From Gracilariopsis chorda (taxonomy: Eukaryota; Rhodophyta; Florideophyceae; Gracilariales; Gracilariaceae), in contig NBIV01000278.1 in NCBI GenBank assembly GCA_003194525.1, forward strand, positions 1 through 64,000: a DNA stretch of 64,000 nt, given 5' to 3'. Made by a program: the position numbers and the translations under genes. Positions 9,951 through 20,784 of this stretch are shown piece by piece; position 1 is the first letter of the stretch; the number at the start of each line of letters is the position of its first letter. The notes beneath the pieces are model-generated. The model did no database searches. It worked only from the letters and a program-made list of their open reading frames with translations, and was not told where the DNA came from.

Positions 9951-10925
9951 CTAGGCGTATACCGCCAAACACCGAACTTCTGCACTCCATCGATGAGGTG
10001 CGTCGTTCACCGGTACAGCGTCTTCAAAAGCACTATGGAAGCTGAACGTGCACGGCTGATCCGCAGTACTGTCGGAACGCTCCCCGTCTGAAGTCGCAAG
10101 CGCTCCAGCGGAGTCCCACTGCTTGATCAGCAGTGCCTCGTCACGAGTCATCCGCGGAAAGAAGTACCACCGGTGTTTGTCGGAGTACTTTGCGAAGTAG
10201 TTCTCCCCTATACGATCCTGGTAATGAATCTCAAATACAACCAACTCATTCGGTTTCACACTACGCGCATCACATAAAGCCAGGGCGTTAGATCCTACAG
10301 GTTGCTCACTTATATTTCGCCAAACATTGATTATTGCAAACCGGAACTGGCCATCAAGAGCACGAGCCGCCAAGCCAGGTGGAATCAGGGTTTCTTTTTC
10401 TCCAAGTAGAGACGCAAAGGTATCATTTCCACTCGGATGTCTAGAAAGTCGTTCCAAACGCTCGCGCGAACTGCGAAGTGTGTAATCTCCATGTACGATA
10501 TGGACTGGTGTCTGCACTTCTTGACCTCCTTCGATACGCTTGCTTTCAGCCTTCCCCCCGGCAGAGCGAATGTTGTGGTCGAACGGGAACACATGCTTTG
10601 CACCCGTCACTTGTTGAACAAGTTTGGCGCACTCGTGGTAGTAATCCTGCACCACGGACTCATGATTGAGAAAGTCAAGGGTCTTGCTTTTGATGGGATG
10701 AATAATCAGTTCGAAACCGTTCCTAGCCAGCGAAGGGCGCTCATTTTCTGAGAGCGTTCGCGCGTTCATGATGATTTGTTTGTGACGTCTGAAGTCAACC
10801 CCAGTTGTGCCTGCGTCGTTGCCGTTACCATCACGTCGGGTCAGTACAGTTCCGTTTCGATAAAGAGAAGATGCCACGGACGGAGCCATGTAGTTCAACC
10901 ATCCCTGAGCATCTACCGTCCCCAT
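9951..10925 (-). CDS. CmcJ/GA4-desaturase/AsaB-like oxygenase
   Basis: A 324-residue protein, ATG at 10925. It matches the family that includes CmcJ (cephamycin methoxylation), fungal GA4 desaturase and AsaB-type hydroxylases, believed to be Fe(II)/2-oxoglutarate-dependent. Visible family marks: the metal-site motif VHGDYT (residues 143-148), FAIINVWR (216-223), ALALCDAR (234-241), and the C-terminal block FSFHSAFEDAVP with APHRWSAEVR. H145, D147 and H307 are the likely iron ligands. The length fits the family. There is no signal peptide, so it is probably cytosolic. The family is best known in fungi and bacteria, where it tailors secondary metabolites. No biosynthetic neighbours are visible, so the substrate is unknown. 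Single exon. Confidence 0.8.
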   Translation of the reverse strand: MGTVDAQGWLNYMAPSVASSLYRNGTVLTRRDGNGNDAGTTGVDFRRHKQIIMNARTLSENERPSLARNGFELIIHPIKSKTLDFLNHESVVQDYYHECAKLVQQVTGAKHVFPFDHNIRSAGGKAESKRIEGGQEVQTPVHIVHGDYTLRSSRERLERLSRHPSGNDTFASLLGEKETLIPPGLAARALDGQFRFAIINVWRNISEQPVGSNALALCDARSVKPNELVVFEIHYQDRIGENYFAKYSDKHRWYFFPRMTRDEALLIKQWDSAGALATSDGERSDSTADQPCTFSFHSAFEDAVPVNDAPHRWSAEVRCLAVYA

Positions 10926-11618
10926 GTTCGCAGTCTAGTCAGGGCACCGAAAAGCCCTGTACGCGGGAGTGGGACGCCAATGCTTCCAGCTCGAGATGTG
11001 TAGCTAATACAGTAGGACTAGAGGAGCTTCATAGCTGTTCATTACGTTTTTTACATGCCATAGTGTATGTACTCCAGCAGCACGCCTGATTGCTGTTGGT
11101 GTGTTTCACAAGACAAAGTGGATGTTATGTTCCTTACAAACTGTTTTCGCCAGCCCCAGCTAGACACCAGCTATTTTCAGTAAAGGTTGGAAGACGCGGG
11201 CATGATAATGTGGAGAGATGTAAATGAGTACATGCTGACTGTTGTTAAGGGGCTAGCGCACCATTGGTAGGGGGGGGGCTTCAATCGGTGGAGCTGTGTA
11301 CGGTGGTATCCTTTTGTAGCATGTCCAGTCTTAGCTTTGGTGGAAACCATTCGTCGTGCCGTTCTCCTACCACTTTTGCTATTCCTTGTAAACCTTACCT
11401 CTTATACCATCCAGTGTTACAAGAGCATCCGTAATGACAACCTTTGTGGCTCTTCAAGAGTGGAAGTTGCTCATTTCACAATTCAGACGTCGAATAGCTT
11501 CAGGACAGTTGAAACCCCGCTTTCTCTTGCAGCAGCAGAGCAACTTTGTCCCTTGTTCGACTGTTTCCTCTAGAAAGCTATTGCTTCGTGAAACCAACGA
11601 TCATTGTCAATTCACCCC
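10926..11618. other. Intergenic, no gene supported
   Basis: Upstream side of the CmcJ-like gene and 3' flank of the next minus-strand gene. A plus frame at 11337-11573 begins without an ATG and has only a chance hydrophobic start. Nothing else is recognised. Confidence 0.45.
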
Positions 11619-12620
11619 TCATCTAAGTGGGTGATGGTACAGGTTGTCGACCATGTCGGCAACGCCTTCAGAAAACTCCGGCGAAAGCGCTGTGTTGAGG
11701 TACTCATCCGGACCTCCAAGGTCAAGTGATATACTACGGGTTCCACCTAGATGCAGTGCATTTCTCCGTACATCTTGAACTGTGACTACATTGGGAAAGT
11801 ACAATTCCAACAGGAAATAATGCACCCAAACCCTCGTATTGCACTAGCTTCTTACGTTCCATGCTTATAGCATACTGTTCATCAAAGAAGCCCTTGCCAT
11901 CTTCGTATTGGTTCTGCCAGTGGTAATCAGTACACCATTATCGACGATGAGCCATCTCCGTTATGTTCCTCAACAAACCAAAGCTTTCCAATATGCTATT
12001 TGGTCCTTACCTGCATTACGTAATAGACCGGTTTGTCTTCACATCGCAACACCCTTGAAAAACTGACTTCTTGTCGGACGTTCGCCCTCTCAACCCATGA
12101 ACCCTCGAGAATAAGCTCTTCGGGCACAGAGTTGGCAATTGACCGGCATCGAACAGAGCTGTGCAATGATTCATTGTCCGCAACGGCCCAATCTTTGTGC
12201 ACCGCACTGCAAAGCCAAGGTTACGATGATAGTTCGAATTGCTTATCTATCACGGCGGTTGTGCTCGCAGAAAACCAGACCTTTGAAACATGATCAAATT
12301 GCACTGTCCAGAACTCTCTTCAAATAAAATACACGACGAGGCTCTGACGACGGACGAACAAGAGAAGGATCCTTTTCCGTGATAGCCAGATCCGTAAATT
12401 TATGCCACTCGCGTGAACCACCATCCAACACTCGTCAGAGTCCTCCCGGCTGTCTTGTAGATATCCGTCCTTAGCCAAGGCTGTCCAGTTTCCACTCCAA
12501 AGGCTGCCTTTCTTGCTCGTACAGTTCACTCATCTCTGTTCAGGTTATAGACACGAGATCGACTTTGTGCGCATCAGTGCTGTAAATTTGTTCGTATACA
12601 GTAGCCTTGTTTGGTATCAT
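11619..12620 (-). pseudogene. Unrecognised spliced gene, 5' half disrupted or unresolved
   Basis: Not recognised. Three 3' exons fit together in phase. 12011-12206 ends KPVYYVMQ at a consensus donor CAG|GTAAGG. 11832-11913 begins NQYEDGKGFFDEQY after acceptor GGCAG. 11619-11779 ends DMVDNLYHHPLR and stop. The introns are 97 bases (11914-12010) and 52 bases (11780-11831). Upstream, protein-like sequence continues to an ATG at 12620 (MIPNKATVYEQIYSTDAHK) but in more than one frame and with stops; pieces include EWHKFTDLAITEKDPSLV and VSKVWFSASTTAVIDKQ. Either unseen introns lie there or the gene has decayed. The intact gene would be about 300 residues, soluble and mixed in composition. Open between pseudogene and gene with an unresolved 5' end. 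Confidence 0.45.
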
Positions 12621-12834
12621 GGTTTGTCCTTATAACCTTTGACCCCTACAGTATGTCCACAGGTTTTGCCTGGACATCCGGGGACAATCGCGAAGTAACC
12701 ACGGGGTAAGGCTATCGAGCTACTAAGGAAATAAGGCTAGCCGCTGATATCCAGCTCTGTTGCCCCTGCGCCAATACTGTACCTTTGCGCGAAAGGGTTG
12801 ATGGATACTGATTGGTATCCACCGACTGTACCTT

Positions 12835-13158
12835 TATGTGTGTGTGGGTGGTTACGGGCACCTGCCGTTTATTCCAAGGCAGCGGTATTCGCTTTGTACA
12901 AGTAGAATGCTCATTATCTATCGACGGCTAAATTCCGCTAATAGACCCAATCGCATCTCGATTTGGCTTCCTCATCCGGCGTAACTTTATAGTCTTTTGT
13001 AGCCTTTTCGGAAGGTCGGCACACCTCGACGGGCGGAACTGCATGTGCCCTGAGCGAGACTCGCTAGTACCTTGCAGTGGTCTCTCACCATAACGGTATC
13101 CAGCGCAAAGCGATTTAGCATTGTGATTCCAGATGGGCTGCGACAACTTTGACGCCCC
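12835..13158. repeat. Direct repeat, copy 1
   Basis: About 0.3 kb, matching copy 2 at 13585-13918 over nearly its whole length. The best block runs from AATAGACCCAATCGCAT to GACAACTTTGACGCCCC. A GT-rich tract precedes both copies. No open frame is shared, so it looks like a dispersed non-coding repeat or a duplicated MITE/SINE-like unit rather than a gene. Confidence 0.85.
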
Positions 13159-13584
13159 GTACCTTTATGCGGCTTCGTAGCTTCCGGCTCGGAAGGTTAG
13201 ACCGGCACTTTATATCGGTGTACCGGCCATACTGAGTTATTCTTTCTTCTCAGTGGTTTTGGTTAAAACTCCTAAAAGGACGCAAATCGCAGAAGGGTTG
13301 ACCTTACGGAGAAGTATTTTCTCATTAGTGGCTGAGAGACGGAGGAGATGCCGACAATACTGTTCATGGATACCAAGTAAGCGGTTTTCTAAGCGAACGA
13401 GATGAGCTGGCTTAGAGAGCTCACGACACTGCACAGTAGGATTTGGGAACTTGGGTGAGAACTATGGATGAAAGGGCAAGTAAAGTTTAAGATGGTTGTA
13501 GGAGAGTTGCTACTCGATTGAAGCTCATTGGTTTGGGGGCAGCTTCTCCCAAATTCTTGGATACCAACGGTATCCAGGAACAAT

Positions 13585-13918
13585 GTGTGTGTGTGTTTGA
13601 GTGTGCGTTTACGAGCACTTGCCTCTGAATCCGAGGCAGCGGTACTAACTTTCCAGAAGAAGTAGAAGGCTAATCATCTATTCGACCGCCAAATTCCCCT
13701 AATAGACCCAATCGCATATCCATTTGGCTTCCTCATCCGGCGTAACTTCATAGTCTTTTGTAGCCTTTTCGGAAGGTCGGCGCACCTCGACGGGCGGAAC
13801 TGCATGTGCCCTTAGCGGGACTCGCCAGTACCTTGCAGTGATCCCTCACTACAGCAGACATCCAGCAAAGCGATTTAATATCGTGGTTCCATATTGGCTA
13901 CGACAACTTTGACGCCCC
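13585..13918. repeat. Direct repeat, copy 2
   Basis: Second copy of the 0.3-kb repeat, same orientation, about 750 bases downstream of copy 1. It differs by scattered substitutions and a few small indels. The inner block TAGTCTTTTGTAGCCTTTTC is unchanged. Confidence 0.85.
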
Positions 13919-15454
13919 TCAGCAGCAATGCTTTCAGAAATGAATGCTCGTCGTGTTTATAAGTTAATCATTTAAGAAACCTGACAAAGCAGCAGCATTT
14001 TGACTATTGTATACTGCTATGCTTCATCATTCACTGTTACGCCATCTTTAAATAAATGGGCCCTGTTGCGAGTCGAAAACAGAAGCAAACCATCAAAGAA
14101 ATCTCATTCATTTCGACGCCCTATCACATATTCGAAATTAGGATTGCGGTCCGCATTTAAACAACTACAAATATCTATTCATTTGAACTCTAGATCCTAC
14201 GAAGACGAGGTCGATATGCATCCTAAAAAGTCAACGAATATTCAAAAATCTTTGCTCACGCGGGGTTCGAGAAGGACGGGAGCAGTTGGAAACTTACCAA
14301 AGCAGAGCTGAAACAAGGCACACCGCTGGATTTTCGCAATTAGAATCGTTCACGTAAATACATAACAAGTGAGAAGCCATTTGAAGTTCCAAAGATGTCT
14401 TCGGCGACGGTAGTAAGAACGGCGGTGGCGTTCAACAAGCTTAAAACAGCGACATCTACTCCGGCTAGGCGTAATGAAAATTAAGGGGTACTCGCTTCGG
14501 TCACTGGCATTCATCGCACTTCGAAAGCAACATGTATCATTCATCTTCGAAGCGATTCCCCGTTAATTGGTTAATCGCAAGGTGAGATACAAGCCCGACC
14601 AAGAGAACCAAACTTTCCTACGCGTGGGATTACATTGTGCCATTCCAGAAAAACAATGTCGGCAAAAAAACCAGTCTCTCACTCTGAATTCTGCATAAAA
14701 CGGGAGATATAATAAGCAGAGCGATGTTAGAGGGAGGTGAGAATGAGAGAAACGGGAATCACAGATGCGGAGCTGCATCAGCCCACAGAAGTCTATTTCT
14801 AATCGGTTGACATGAGTCTCCTGTGCCCCTCACAAAACGTTGGGACAGTGCTTTCCCCTGTTTCACTATATCCTTTCGTCAAATTTCAAGGCATCAATTG
14901 CAAAATATCGGCAGAAAATGCAGACACCGTGCAGATGACTATGCATGCTGACCTTTTCTTTACTGGGCTAGAGGGGCACGCTTTTGAAACGAAATGCGTT
15001 CATTAAATCTTCCATTCAACCTCGAGAGACCTAGCTATCGAAACAAGCCAACTATATAAGAAAGAAGCGCTTACTGATTACAAGTTCAAATATAAAAAGA
15101 TGTTGAGCAAACCTTTTAAACTTTTACGCATTAACGAGAACGTTTCTCGTAGCTAGCTGAGACATTGATGGCGAACCAGAGAATTTAGTAGTTGGAGTGG
15201 CATTGAACGAAACATATCACAATGTGAGTACGATTGTTCGTCATAGAAATAGAATTCTAATTCCAAAAGCTAGACTTGCGCTCTAGACCCACCATTCAGA
15301 AATCCAAACTGGCGGAGTGATATCAGACTCTAGAGCAGAGTTTTCAATCATACCCTGCGTAGAATTCATGAAGAGTAAACAGTTGGAGATATAAGCTTGC
15401 AATAAATGGGTTTGCACTCCAGGGATTCTTCTCTACTACATCTGATTGCCGATA

Positions 15455-15748
15455 TCACCTCGTGGCGTTCTGCGGTGTTTCTGATTCCCCCAGTCGCAGA
15501 TCGTAGATGCAGCGAGAGAAACAGTTGAGAACTCTGACACCAAGAAATGCTTCATGACATGTTGGCGTCACCGCGGATGGCCCCAGCAATGACACCAACA
15601 ACACATCCACAGCAAATGAGAGACGATTGCGCAATGGGACAAAACCGGAATCTAAATAGAATAATAACAGATGACACTCAGGGGAATCAACAAAGAGAAT
15701 GGGGGTTGATTCTATAGCATAACATGCAGTTCTACTTCTATATTCCAT
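15455..15748 (-). CDS. Small hypothetical protein, 97 residues
   Basis: ATG-started open frame with mixed, protein-like composition and a hydrophilic end (LRLGESETPQNATR). The middle is hydrophobic (LSFAVDVLLVSLLGPSAV), possibly one membrane segment. No domain, neighbour or splice signal supports it, so it may be chance. Confidence 0.25.
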   Translation of the reverse strand: MEYRSRTACYAIESTPILFVDSPECHLLLFYLDSGFVPLRNRLSFAVDVLLVSLLGPSAVTPTCHEAFLGVRVLNCFSRCIYDLRLGESETPQNATR

Positions 15749-16669
15749 TTGCTGCCTTAGATTGATAGTGTCTACACAAGGACCGCTATCTTATTGTTCG
15801 GTTTTCCCATAGCAAGACTGTCAGCATAGAGTATAAGCCGATCCGCCTTTACGAGGTGTGCCCGCCTCCCCCCACAAAAAAGGGAAGCGAATTGGACAGG
15901 CGATTGGGTCTCTCACGGAAACCAGCAACCTTTCGGTTATCAAAAAATATAGTACGAACATGACCTCAAAAGTTAGTGGTTTATATAGAGAGAGAGTGAT
16001 TCTTTTCACTTTAACCCCTACCGTAGTCCTAGAATTAGGGACACTAGCTCAGATAAACACGCACGCACTGTAAACATAGAACTGAGTTTAGAGGATGATG
16101 AGTGCTTGAGAAGATGTGAGCGCTGCCTTTTCCGTATTATGATACTGCAAGTTCGAAACGAGGGACTCTCGCACCCTGTTATTCCACTGCATCGAGAGTC
16201 CCGAAGCTCCGAGGTGCGTATGTTCAAAGAACAGAAAGATCTAACAGCACATTCACTGTTCTTGGACAATTCTGGAAACCACGAGCAGAAGATCGCACGG
16301 ATTTCGAAGTTATTTGTTATTCAAGAACTACTTGAAGATGGTCCAAACGGTTAAATGAGCAGCGTCCGTTTACGTATAGCGATAGGTTTAAGTGTATTCT
16401 ACGTTCTGGTTAAGAATCTTAAGATTGAAGCAGTGAAGTAGAACGTTATAAAGCAAACAAGCAAACTTGGGGCTACTGGAGGACGACGCGGGTGCCCGTA
16501 TAGCCTGAAACAACTGTATCCACCCACACCATACATAGATGTTGGGTTACGACGGGTAGCGGGCGCAGCAGTAGACACTAGCCCTCTACAGTATACGAAT
16601 CCTGGTGGTGCAGGCTTACAGTATTGGGATAACCAAGTTAAAAATTTTATAGAAAGCTTTCCCTTCAGA

Positions 16670-16980
16670 TCACACGTTGTTGAAGAATTCATTCGCGGTA
16701 TCTGAGCAAAGTGTGGGACATTTAGGGGTCATTGTTCCTCAATGCATCTTCTTGGGTTAATGGGCAAAGAGCCACTAAGTAATTGGGTTTTAAATTTTGT
16801 GTAGGATTTACCTCCCATGTCAGCGGCGGACACTCTTTGGGTAATACTTAAAGCTTGGTCACGGTTGGGACAAAGCTCACTAAAGTTCCGTGTTTGGATA
16901 TAGAATCTTCCCGAGGATAGCTGGCCTAAAAGCAAGCTGTGGGCCGCAGAGACAACTTGTGCGTATCCAAAGCTTTTCAT
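16670..16980 (-). CDS. Possible two-exon small gene, 66 residues
   Basis: Exon 1 (16812-16980) starts MKSFGYAQVVSAAHSLLLGQ and ends at donor GAG|GTAAAT in phase 1. After a 110-base intron with acceptor TTTGCTCAG, exon 2 (16670-16701) continues in phase and ends EFFNNV and stop. A frame overlapping exon 1 on the same strand reads CERCPHEKLW then CLC, reminiscent of a zinc ribbon, and could instead be the real exon of a longer gene extending to about 17413. Not recognised. Confidence 0.3.
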
Positions 16981-17073
16981 GTGGACACCGTTCGCATAGT
17001 TGCCGCTGGACTATTGGGATGCGCAGATTCCGGCAGTGTAAGGATTCATACATTGTGAATGGCTGTGCCAGCC

Positions 17074-17111
17074 GTTCAGTGAAACGTGTAGACATACACG
17101 TTTCACTGAAC
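17074..17111. repeat. Perfect inverted repeat, 17-bp arms, 4-base loop
   Basis: Arms GTTCAGTGAAACGTGTA (17074-17090) and its exact complement (17095-17111) flank the loop GACA. It could be a recent fold-back, a structured RNA element or a small palindromic repeat. No transcription signals are visible around it. Confidence 0.9.
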
Positions 17112-17756
17112 CTGACAGTCAGATTATCAATAAAGCACCGCCAGCGGCTCTGGCTGACCTCGTGTGTCGGCCAAGCCGCCAGGCACTACCCCATGTTTTT
17201 TATAGACTCAACTGATTCTTCTTGGCATGTCAGCAACGTAGCAACTCCTGTTCTGGCATTGCATGCTTGGTCGAGGCCATCCGGGAGACGCAAAGCAACA
17301 CAAAAGCAAACTCCAAGAAGTGATTGATGAATTTCACTGTAAGCCAAAGAAGAAAGCTTCCCACGGAAGGCAGCTTTGGACCACCCTAAAACTGCAAAAT
17401 CAGGTTGTATCACAACTGAATGCTTAGGTGTTGGTCTGGCAAAGATGTACTATCGTTTATATAGTACATGTCTATATGAGCTCTTGTCTCTAATTCCAAG
17501 ACTGCGGTAGGGGGTTGCATTGAAAGGAACCCCTCTCTCTCTAGATAAATGCACTATTTCACCCAGGCAATTTTACGTCCTTTCTCGCCGAAAACAAGAA
17601 CTTCAAAACACCACAAGAAGAGGGTAGCGGTACTAGAATTGTCCTTTGTCCAAGATTTTGGGCCAACGAAGAGACAGCTCCCAATTCTATTAGGTGTCAT
17701 ATTATTCTTAAAATCCTTTTGACGGCTAAGTACTCAACTGACGTGTGCATCCCTTG

Positions 17757-17798
17757 GTGTAGAACGGGCGCTAGGCCTACGTAGCGCCCGTTTTACAC
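17757..17798. repeat. Inverted repeat, 17-bp arms, 8-base loop
   Basis: GTGTAGAACGGGCGCTA (17757-17773) pairs with 17782-17798 with one G-T wobble. The stem is G+C-rich. Confidence 0.9.
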
Positions 17799-18377
17799 TG
17801 TACTTATGACTAAAGGGCAAAGTTGGCCTATGGCTGAAGGGTTGACCCTACCTCCCCAAAAAAAAACCAGAACGTGACAATCTGAGCAAGGCACAACTTG
17901 CTTGTCGAAGCAATAGTAATGCTGCCGGTAGCATGCAATAGCTGTATAAACTTAGAAATTCAATGCCATTAAAGTTTGAGTTGCCACGAGAACACAAATT
18001 TGTGCAGCACAAACGTACGCTGCCAAGGTAATGGTCACACTTTGGAATAAGTCAGTCACGGCGGCCTCAGTTTATGCACAGCACTGTTTTGTGTATTGAG
18101 GGACGGCCACTCTTGAGGGCTAATCCTACGTGAAGGGTTAGCGGACCGCTACATCTGTTGTAGAGCGACAACTGCCCCAGCTTACAAGGCGCAAATGCTG
18201 ACAATCATGAATCTGCGTTCGCATCCTCCAGGACGGCACTGTAAGGCGCTAGCCTTGAGCTGCCGCGTTACACGCCTGCGCAAACTCACGTTGCCGAACT
18301 CAATACGTATCGCGCAATGGTGCCATATACGGCAGCTACTGTATCTTTGATTCCTGGAAGTTTACAAAACGTTGACG

Positions 18378-18387
18378 TATTTAAAAG
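18378..18387 (+). promoter_or_regulatory. TATA-like element of the glycine-rich protein gene
   Basis: TATTTAAAAG lies 95-105 bases upstream of the chosen ATG at 18482, a plausible TATA position if the leader is 60-75 bases. It is the only such A/T box in the near upstream. Confidence 0.35.
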
Positions 18388-18481
18388 TACCACTCTCTCT
18401 ACTCGCCATAGCTCACCATGCCCCACCACCCGCATCGCACAACTTCTCGAACACCTTTTCTTGCAAGCGCCCTCAATACCA

Positions 18482-19099
18482 ATGCGTGCCGCATCAATCA
18501 CAGCTCTTTTCTTGGCTACACTATGCTTGGTCTCACACGCGAGCCCCGTTTACGTCGCCTCCACATCTCTCTCGAATGTCGCTCTGCGCCCGACAATAGT
18601 GGAAGACGGCTTTGGTGGTCCCCCTAAAGATGGAAAGGATGGAAAGGATGGCAAAGACGGCAAAAATGGTCGACCTGGAAAAGATGGAAAGGACGGCAAG
18701 GACGGCAAACGTGGCGGTGATGGGGGTGACGGTGGTGACGGTGGTGACGGTAGCGGAGTGGCTTCGGGCGGGGACGGTGGCGGTGGGGGCGATGGTTTTG
18801 TAGCAGGTGACGGAGGCGACGGTGGCGACGGTGGCAGCTCACAAACATCTGATGGTGGTGACGGTGGTGCTGGCGGTACTGGAGGTGATGGTGTTGCTGT
18901 CGGAGGTGATGGCGGGGCAGGGGGTAATGGAGGCGTGGGACTTGGCGGTACAGGTGGAGCGGGAGGAAATGGAGGTAACGGAGGTGCTGGTTTCTCTCCT
19001 GGAAACGGCGGTAACGGTGGTGCAGGAGGCTTCGGCCTGTTTGGTGGGAGAGGCGGAAATGGCGGCAACGGTGGCTCTCCTCGCGCCACTACCAGTTGA
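18482..19099 (+). CDS. Secreted glycine-rich, collagen-like protein
   Basis: 205 residues. I chose the ATG at 18482, not the longer frame from 18317 (which also opens with ATG), because it opens directly with a signal peptide (MRAASITALFLATLCLVSHA). The mature part has a short linker. Then come collagen-type G-x-y triplets: about eight DGK units, with NGR and PGK inserted, then GGD units. A C-terminal half of GGxGG/GNGG repeats with G, N, A, S follows. There is no cysteine in the repeat region. Such proteins are usually secreted matrix or cell-wall components, and the Lys/Asp-rich triplets could form salt-bridged triple helices. The co-localised prolyl-hydroxylase-like gene at 2783-3907 could act on such proteins, but only one or two prolines occur in the triplets here. 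Lineage-specific; no homologue named. The repeats change length easily. Confidence 0.8.
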   Translation: MRAASITALFLATLCLVSHASPVYVASTSLSNVALRPTIVEDGFGGPPKDGKDGKDGKDGKNGRPGKDGKDGKDGKRGGDGGDGGDGGDGSGVASGGDGGGGGDGFVAGDGGDGGDGGSSQTSDGGDGGAGGTGGDGVAVGGDGGAGGNGGVGLGGTGGAGGNGGNGGAGFSPGNGGNGGAGGFGLFGGRGGNGGNGGSPRATTS

Positions 19100-19537
19100 C
19101 CTCAAACTCATCTATGGTTACATTTCTGACTCCGATTTTTAGCATTTGTACGCTCCTGTGATACGACAGAGTGTCAGATAAAGTAAACTGTTGATCCTAT
19201 CATTGATAGAGTGCAATTATTCCCAGCTTAACTAAGAAGCTGGTTTAGATGTGAATGTGATGATATTTCAAACCACACAAGTCTATATAAATCTGCACTA
19301 CGTTTCTCTTATGTGCCAATTCCTTTGCACTTGTGTGATGGCCTATGGGCGTGGTCTTAGGACGTACTATCAAAGTTAGACAATTGTATCTTAATTGGCC
19401 CATAAGGCCAGTCATTCAAGGTCTATAACATCAGAGTTCCACTCTTAATGGCAACTGCTTGTAACCCTCACTTCTTCTGGAAATTATCGAACATACTCGG
19501 AGTTCTCGCATTGAAAATTATGCCGCAAATAGTGCTA
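19100..19537. other. 3' flank of the glycine-rich gene; no other gene seen
   Basis: A+T-rich flank up to the left end of the pogo-type transposon. No open frame of note. Confidence 0.5.
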
Positions 19538-19552
19538 CAGGTGAACACTGTG

Positions 19553-19680
19553 ATTAGTGTGGACCACACTAATTCTGAAGCCACTAATCTCACGAGAGGC
19601 ACAGTAATTAGTGTGGTCCACACTATTTCGGTGCCTACACTAATTAGGAGGCGGTTTAATTAGTGTGGACCACACTAATT
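19553..19680. repeat. Left subterminal palindromes of the transposon
   Basis: Three near-identical 21-base palindromes at 19553-19573, 19607-19627 and 19658-19680. The half-site ATTAGTGTGG meets its complement around a central A or T. Half-copies lie between them. Such arrays often bind transposase or host factors. Confidence 0.85.
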
Positions 19681-20784
19681 CATTTGTGGGCGCCATCACG
19701 AGACGGTGACGCAGGGGGCCAAAATAAATGACAAAATAGCATAAAAAGGGTGTTTCTCGTAGCTCGAAGCCCCCCCCAAAAAAAGACGCGAACAAAAGAT
19801 CCAACGAACAACCAATGCAGGGACCAACAGGATTCAACCTGAAACGATAAAAACAAATACAAAAGAAGAGCACAAGGCTCAATCCCAATTCCAACTTCTT
19901 GATACTTCCTCAAACGGCGCACAACCCAAAAATTATTCCAAGAGTTACTACGAGTCAGACTTCTGGCTTCTGGTAAGACACTGCGAATGTAAAGTGATTC
20001 TTAAAGCCTACCTACTTCTGCACCAACCAGAAGCAAGTGCGTACAATCTTTACAGAGCTTCCAAACGAGAGCTACAAACAGCAGGATATGCTTTCACTCT
20101 ATACCAAATCTGGCCCTTTGCAGGAGAGGTTGCACGGCATGTCACCTGCAGATAGCTTCATTTCAATTACTTCCGTTTGGAAACCACCAGGTCTTTCGAC
20201 CGTCACGTTTATCCAAACAAAGCTCCGGTGATGGCTCACAGACGACAGAAGTGCCTTTGATACACACTTTCCGTCTCCGGTACACGTCTAAGGCACTTCA
20301 ACCGGTCTCAGCGACGGTAATGCCCCACACCAAGTATGCATAAAGCGACATTTGCCTCACTAAGTGCGGTTGAGAGTCAATGGTTGATATTAAACGTTGA
20401 GACAGTTGTGGGGGTGAGGCCTTTAGGATGTAGTTCTTCAGATGAGTCCAAATTGAAGTCTGAGACTCAATTTGCCCTTTGATAGAGTCAAAAAGCATGC
20501 AAAACAACACAAAAACGCATTAATACTTTCCACTTACTCATGTGTGCGTCTAGGTTACTAAATTGGCTTCCAAAAGCCTCTGGAGCTGCACAGTAACCAT
20601 TAGTAATGTAGTAACTGGCGCCTGCATCACCAAAGTACAGTGTTAATGCTGGTTCAGCGAAGCTTAGAATGCTCCAGACACTGCTGGAGTACTCGACACG
20701 TGTGTTCCAGCAGCGCTAGAACAATCTACCAACTTTGCGACCGACATCATTGTCACAGAAATAGGGTGGACCAAAAGGTAACAT

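Larger units (their letters stand above)
12621..16669. other. Long gene-poor stretch with repeats and weak coding hints
   Basis: Apart from the direct repeat and the small frame listed separately, no gene is supported. Weak hints only: a plus ATG at 14395 opens MSSATVVRTAVAFNKLKTA, which looks like a targeting peptide. A plus 3'-exon-like stretch ends at 15005 (ISAENADTVQMTMHADLFF), and another ends at 16354 (FVIQELLEDGPNG). Donor-like sites (AAG|GTGAGA near 14580, GAG|GTGAGA near 14737) lie nearby, but I could not build a phase-consistent gene. Confidence 0.35.
16981..18481. other. Intergenic with two strong hairpins
   Basis: No gene is supported. The minus frame 17186-17413 is protein-like but without start or domain. 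Two long stem-loops are listed separately. The right part is the promoter region of the glycine-rich protein gene. Confidence 0.4.

Noticed and set aside
11337-11573. Plus frame with a hydrophobic start res. like a signal peptide
   Set aside because: The frame begins with TTG, not ATG, and has no supporting signal.
18550-19089. Proline-rich minus frame opposite the glycine-rich gene
   Set aside because: It is the complement of glycine codons; the plus strand has the signal peptide and ATG.
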